DNA from: Balamuthia mandrillaris | Taxonomy: Eukaryota; Discosea; Longamoebia; Balamuthiidae | NCBI GenBank assembly: GCA_031835245.1 | Contig: JAVKOQ010000016.1 | Location: forward strand, 248,001-312,000 | Length of the DNA stretch: 64,000 bases | Direction: 5' to 3' | Made by a program: the position numbers and the translations under genes | Shown here: in pieces, positions 60,631 to 64,000 of the stretch | How positions within the stretch are numbered: position 1 is the stretch's first letter | Layout of the letters: the number at the start of each line of letters is the position of its first letter | The notes under the pieces: generated by a model | Told to the model about the DNA's origin: nothing | Databases searched by the model: none | Seen by the model: the letters and a program-made list of their open reading frames with translations, nothing else

Positions 60631-62109
60631 ATGGCTGAGCAGAAACGCTACAGATATCGAGTACACGCCACCCGCCTGGGGCAGCCCGAACGCCGATGAC
60701 GATGCCGCCGGCGGCAGCGAGACCTCCCCTCTGCTCCTCTCCTCTCCTTCCTCTCTTCCGTTCCCCTCCTCACAGGAAGAAGAACGGCGAACGAACAGAG
60801 GGTGGTGGCGAAGAGTCCTTTCCGCGGCCAACAAGCACAAATACATCCTCCTCTGGGTGGTGGCCTCCATCGTCACCGGCGTGGCGCAAGGGGTGTACTT
60901 GAAGCAAGTGGGCACGGCCATGCCCGACTTTCCCTACTTCATCTTCTGGCTCACCACCATCTTCTTCGTGATAGCGTTCTATGCCTTCTTGTTTGTGGTT
61001 TGGCTGATGGGAGGCATTCCGCGGAGCATGTGGTTGGTTGTGTTGTTTTTTATTTAAGTATTCTCCTTTCAACGGTTAACCAACGTTTCTTCCTTTCTTT
61101 CTCTGCTGGTTTCGTTTCAACAGGAGCATACCGCAGTACAAGTTTATGATCATCGGCACGTTGACCACTTTGAAAGGCATATTCATGCTCTTCTCCAACT
61201 CACACGTGCCTGGCGTCATGCAAGCCTTGCTCGGACCCGTTAGTATCTCTCGTTCTCTCGTTCTCTTTTTCTCACTTCTCTCTGCACGTTCATTCTCTCA
61301 TTTTTCATGTCTTTTCTGCTGTCTTCTCCGTCTTTCAGACCGTTGTGACGATACCGATGGCGATGGGGTGCTCTTTCTTGTTGCTCAAGTCCAGATATGC
61401 ATGGAAGCAAGTGGGAGCGGTGGTGCTCATCATGGCGAGCCTCTTCATTGCTCTCTGCCCTTCTTTCTTTGGAACGGGACACAAAGACACAGGAAACGTG
61501 GGGTGGAACTTTTGTTTCCTGTTTGGTTCTCTGCCGTTGACCATCGCCACGGTGTACCAAGAGAAAGTCTTTGAGGATGTGGTATGCTTTTCCTTTTCTT
61601 CCTTCTTTTTCCCTTGCGTTCCTAACACGCGAGCACGAAACACAGCCGATCCACATGGCTTACATGCTGGCATGGGGATCATTATACTCCCATGATGAAC
61701 TTGAGTGCGAAGGCAAGAGACGGAATCCATCTCTCCATACAACTATGGAGCATTGGCCGTTCTCCTCGTTGGAGTGATTCTCTATCGAGTGTTTGACCGT
61801 TCGGCTTTGCAGAAAGAAGTGGCAGAGAAGGAGTCGATTATCGTGATGGAAGAAGAAGATGAAGAGAAGAATGAGAAGAAGAAAGTGACGATCAGCAAAG
61901 AAAGAGCGTATGTGTCCTTGACGGCGGTGCCAGGGTATGGATTGGCCCATGGAAAGGTGTATGTGAAGCAGCCAAAGCGGAGAGCGATGCAACCACGACA
62001 AGGGGCAAGCAAAGCGTGGACGATTGTTATGAATGATGGCGGTAATGCGTCTTCGTCAGGAGGTGATGGTGCCTCTTCTTCGGTGGACCCAACGAATTAT
62101 TGGACCATT

Positions 62110-62112
<3 letters not shown>
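60631..62112 (+). pseudogene. CRT-like transporter copy 1, broken at both ends of the coding region
   Basis: Chloroquine-resistance-transporter-like (drug/metabolite transporter superfamily). It reads NKHKYILLWVVASIVTGVAQ, YFIFWLTTIFFVIAFYAFLF, FMIIGTLTTLKGIFMLFSNS, VPGVMQALLGP, TVVTIPMAMGCSFLLLKSRY and VVLIMASLFIALCPSF over several exons. Two lesions are visible. The ATG at 60631 is 1 nt out of frame with the body compared with copy 2. After PIHMAYMLAW the segment encoding the next helices is missing and replaced by a 30-nt inverted fragment (61687-61716). The frame is lost there, although the C-terminal block (SISPYNYGALAVLLVGV onward) is still present to 62112. Family members move small solutes or thiols across vacuolar or lysosomal membranes. 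Confidence 0.7.
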
Positions 62113-62142
<30 letters not shown>

Positions 62143-62473
62143 TGTTTGTTTTAGTATTTAACAAAAAGGCAACACAGTCCTTGTGTTGCAGGGCCGACTT
62201 GTGGTATATGCCGCATGTTTTCTTGGCTTGTTTGTTTCCCACCGCTTGCTTTCCTCCCTCTCAAAATAACCTTCCCACTCGCACAAGGTAAAAGGCCGAG
62301 TAGAGTGTTTTTCTATGTTCACGCTAAGCGGGAAAAAGAGTTCACGTTTTCTCAAGCGTGGAATTAAGAGACTGCCAAGTTTGCTTTCACTTCATGAAAC
62401 TGCTTTCTCCCCTTTCCTTCTCCTTCTCCTTCTTCCGGCACACACGGCCTACTCCCAGAGGGATAATTATTAA
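62113..62473. other. Intergenic region between the CRT-like copies
   Basis: Starts with a GA repeat (62112-62139) right after the copy 1 stop; nothing else recognised. Confidence 0.5.
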
Positions 62474-64000
62474 ATGACGGAACGGAAACGCAACCGGTAC
62501 CAGCTCAGGCCACCTGCCTGGGGCAGCCTTATCGACGATAGCGATGCCTCCGGCACCGACGAGGCCTACTCCCCCCTGCTCCTCTCTTCTCCTTCCTCTC
62601 TCCCCTTCTCCTCTTCCCCTATACAAGCGACCACAGCGGGAGAAGAAGAACGGCCCCCAAAAACAGGTCGGTGGCGAAGAGTCCTGTCAGCAGCGAACAA
62701 GCACAAATACATCCTCCTCTGGGTGGCGGCTTCCATCCTCACCAGCATGGCGCAGGAGGTGTGCTTGAAGCAAGTGGGCACAGCCATGCCCGACTTTCCC
62801 TACTTCATCTTCTGGCTCAGTTCATGATCATTGGGGCATTGTCCACCTTGTCCGGCATATGCCTGGTCTTCTCCAACCCGCACGTGCCTGGCGTCATGCA
62901 AGCCTTGCTCGGACCCGTTTGATTTTTCTCACTTGCCTCTTTGCTTTTTTCTTCTCTCTTCTCTTGCTGAGATCTTTATCCATTGCTTCTCCATGGCGCA
63001 GAGAGTGGTGACGGTACCGATGGCGATGGGGTGCTCTTTCTTGTTGCTCAAGTCCAGATATGCATGGAAGCAAGTGGGAGCGATGGTGCTCATCATGGCG
63101 GGTCTCTTCATTGCTCTCTGTCCCTCATTCTTTGGAACTGGGAACAGAGACACCGGAAACGTGGGGTGGAACTTTTGTTTCCTGTTTGGTTCTCTGCCGT
63201 TGACCATCGCCACGGTGTACCAAGAGAAAGTCTTTGTGGATGCGGTATGCTTTTCTTTGTTTCTTCCTTCTATATTTGTCTGCACTGCTTCTACGATGAC
63301 CTAAAACACGGATGCGGAACAAACATACAGCCCATACACATGGCCTTCATGTTGGCATGGATATGCTTCTACCAACTCGTGGCCGTCTTCATGACGTTTG
63401 CGGTGGACTGCATTCCCGGGTTCGGCAGCAGCACCTTCAACAACTTTGTTGAGTTTGTATATCTCGCTTTGTAGTTCTTCTCTTTAAAAACCGCCTCGGC
63501 TAACACATGAACAGACATCAAACGGCGGCCTTGAAATGTCTCTTCCACGGAGCGGTGGAACATTCGCACTGTCCCGGTTAGGATTCTTTATTCTGCACGT
63601 TTCCGCGTTCATCCTCTCTTTTCTCTCTTTAGTCTCTTTCTTTCTCTTTCTTTGTTGCTTCCTTCTCATACTCCTCTGCAATGTGAATATCAGAGTGTCA
63701 TTGCGACAGGGCATGGCTACCAATGCTACTCTTCATCATCGCTGGCATTCTCACCAACTTTGCCCAGCTGGGAGTGGTCAAATACGGCAACGCCACCTTT
63801 CTCTTCATCGTTTCCACTTTGACCCTGCCGCTCACCGAGTTTGCCTTCGCACTCAAGTTCATCATGGGAGAGGAGGAGACGGAATCCATCTCTCCATACA
63901 ACTATGGAGCATTGGCCGTTCTCCTCGTTGGAGTAACTCTCTATCAAGCATTTGACCGCTCACCTTTGCAGAAAGAAGCGAAGGGGAAGGAAGCGAGTGT
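62474..64000 (+). pseudogene. CRT-like transporter copy 2, with an internal deletion; runs off the window
   Basis: ATG at 62474 in frame (MTERKRNRYQLRPPAWGSL), followed by the same leader and first helix as copy 1 (NKHKYILLWVAASILTSMAQ). At 62817 FIFWL is fused directly to the sequence after the next intron (FMIIGALSTLSGICLVFSNP), so the second helix, the intron and the exon start are missing. The reading frame shifts into a TGA at 62825. Beyond this the exons are intact: MAMGCSFLLLKSRYAWKQVG, FGSLPLTIATVYQEKVF, CFYQLVAVFMTFAVDCIPGF, and from about 63690 LTNFAQLGVVKYGNATFLFI and EFAFALKFIMGEEETESISP, continuing past 64000. An alternative initiation downstream cannot be excluded. Confidence 0.68.

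Overview
This window is nuclear DNA from a unicellular eukaryote with compact, intron-rich genes. Most genes carry several short GT-AG introns, usually 60-200 nt and occasionally up to about 500 nt. There are two nuclear-type tRNA genes and no operon-like gene order. The gene set includes a Frizzled/Smoothened-like receptor, a chloroquine-resistance-transporter-like family, VIT/VWA and LIM/DA1 proteins, a RhoGEF and a HUS1 clamp subunit. Together these fit an amoebozoan, possibly a discosean such as a Balamuthia/Acanthamoeba relative. That assignment is inference from gene content, not from a marker gene.

Layout: 1-423 holds the end of a CAMK-type kinase. A small secreted Cys protein follows (949-1278), then a doubtful membrane protein, an RPAP3-like R2TP subunit (2379-4541) and, convergent with it, the cyclophilin PPIL3. 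After these come elongator tRNA-Met, a leucine-rich-repeat gene with frameshifts, a Frizzled-like receptor (minus) and a small mitochondrial-looking protein (minus). 11.2-17.2 kb carries four tandem copies of an orphan family ending in a Cys cluster. 17.3-21.7 kb is valyl-tRNA synthetase (minus). 21.9-28.6 kb carries a Cys-rich protein, a universal-stress-like protein, a membrane-anchored endonuclease/exonuclease/phosphatase protein, an Asp/Gly/Tyr-rich secreted protein, and a LIM-DA1-type peptidase with an N-terminal organelle-targeting and membrane segment.

28.8-54.8 kb is the most striking part. It holds two co-occurring cell-surface families arranged as an inverted duplication. On the minus strand a beta-propeller, Cys-rich, GPI-type protein (P1) precedes a large type I membrane protein (T1). 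On the plus strand the order is P2-P3-T2-T3. Between the two arms lie initiator tRNA-Met, a basic W/Y-rich nuclear-looking protein, a 99-residue Cys protein and a VIT-VWA protein. No characterised family is recognised for the T proteins, so this is the best candidate for an undescribed recognition or adhesion system.

54.8-64 kb holds a tandem array of tRNA T-loop-like units, mitochondrial ribosomal protein uS14m, a RhoGEF with an N-terminal membrane helix (minus), HUS1, and two tandem CRT-like transporter copies. The two CRT-like copies carry different lesions, including an exact 30-nt micro-inversion.

Global features: long intronic microsatellites are polypyrimidine on the sense strand of every gene that carries them; the 9-mer CATGTCGTC recurs in gene 5' flanks, always in the same orientation; and several convergent genes are separated by only 20-80 bp.
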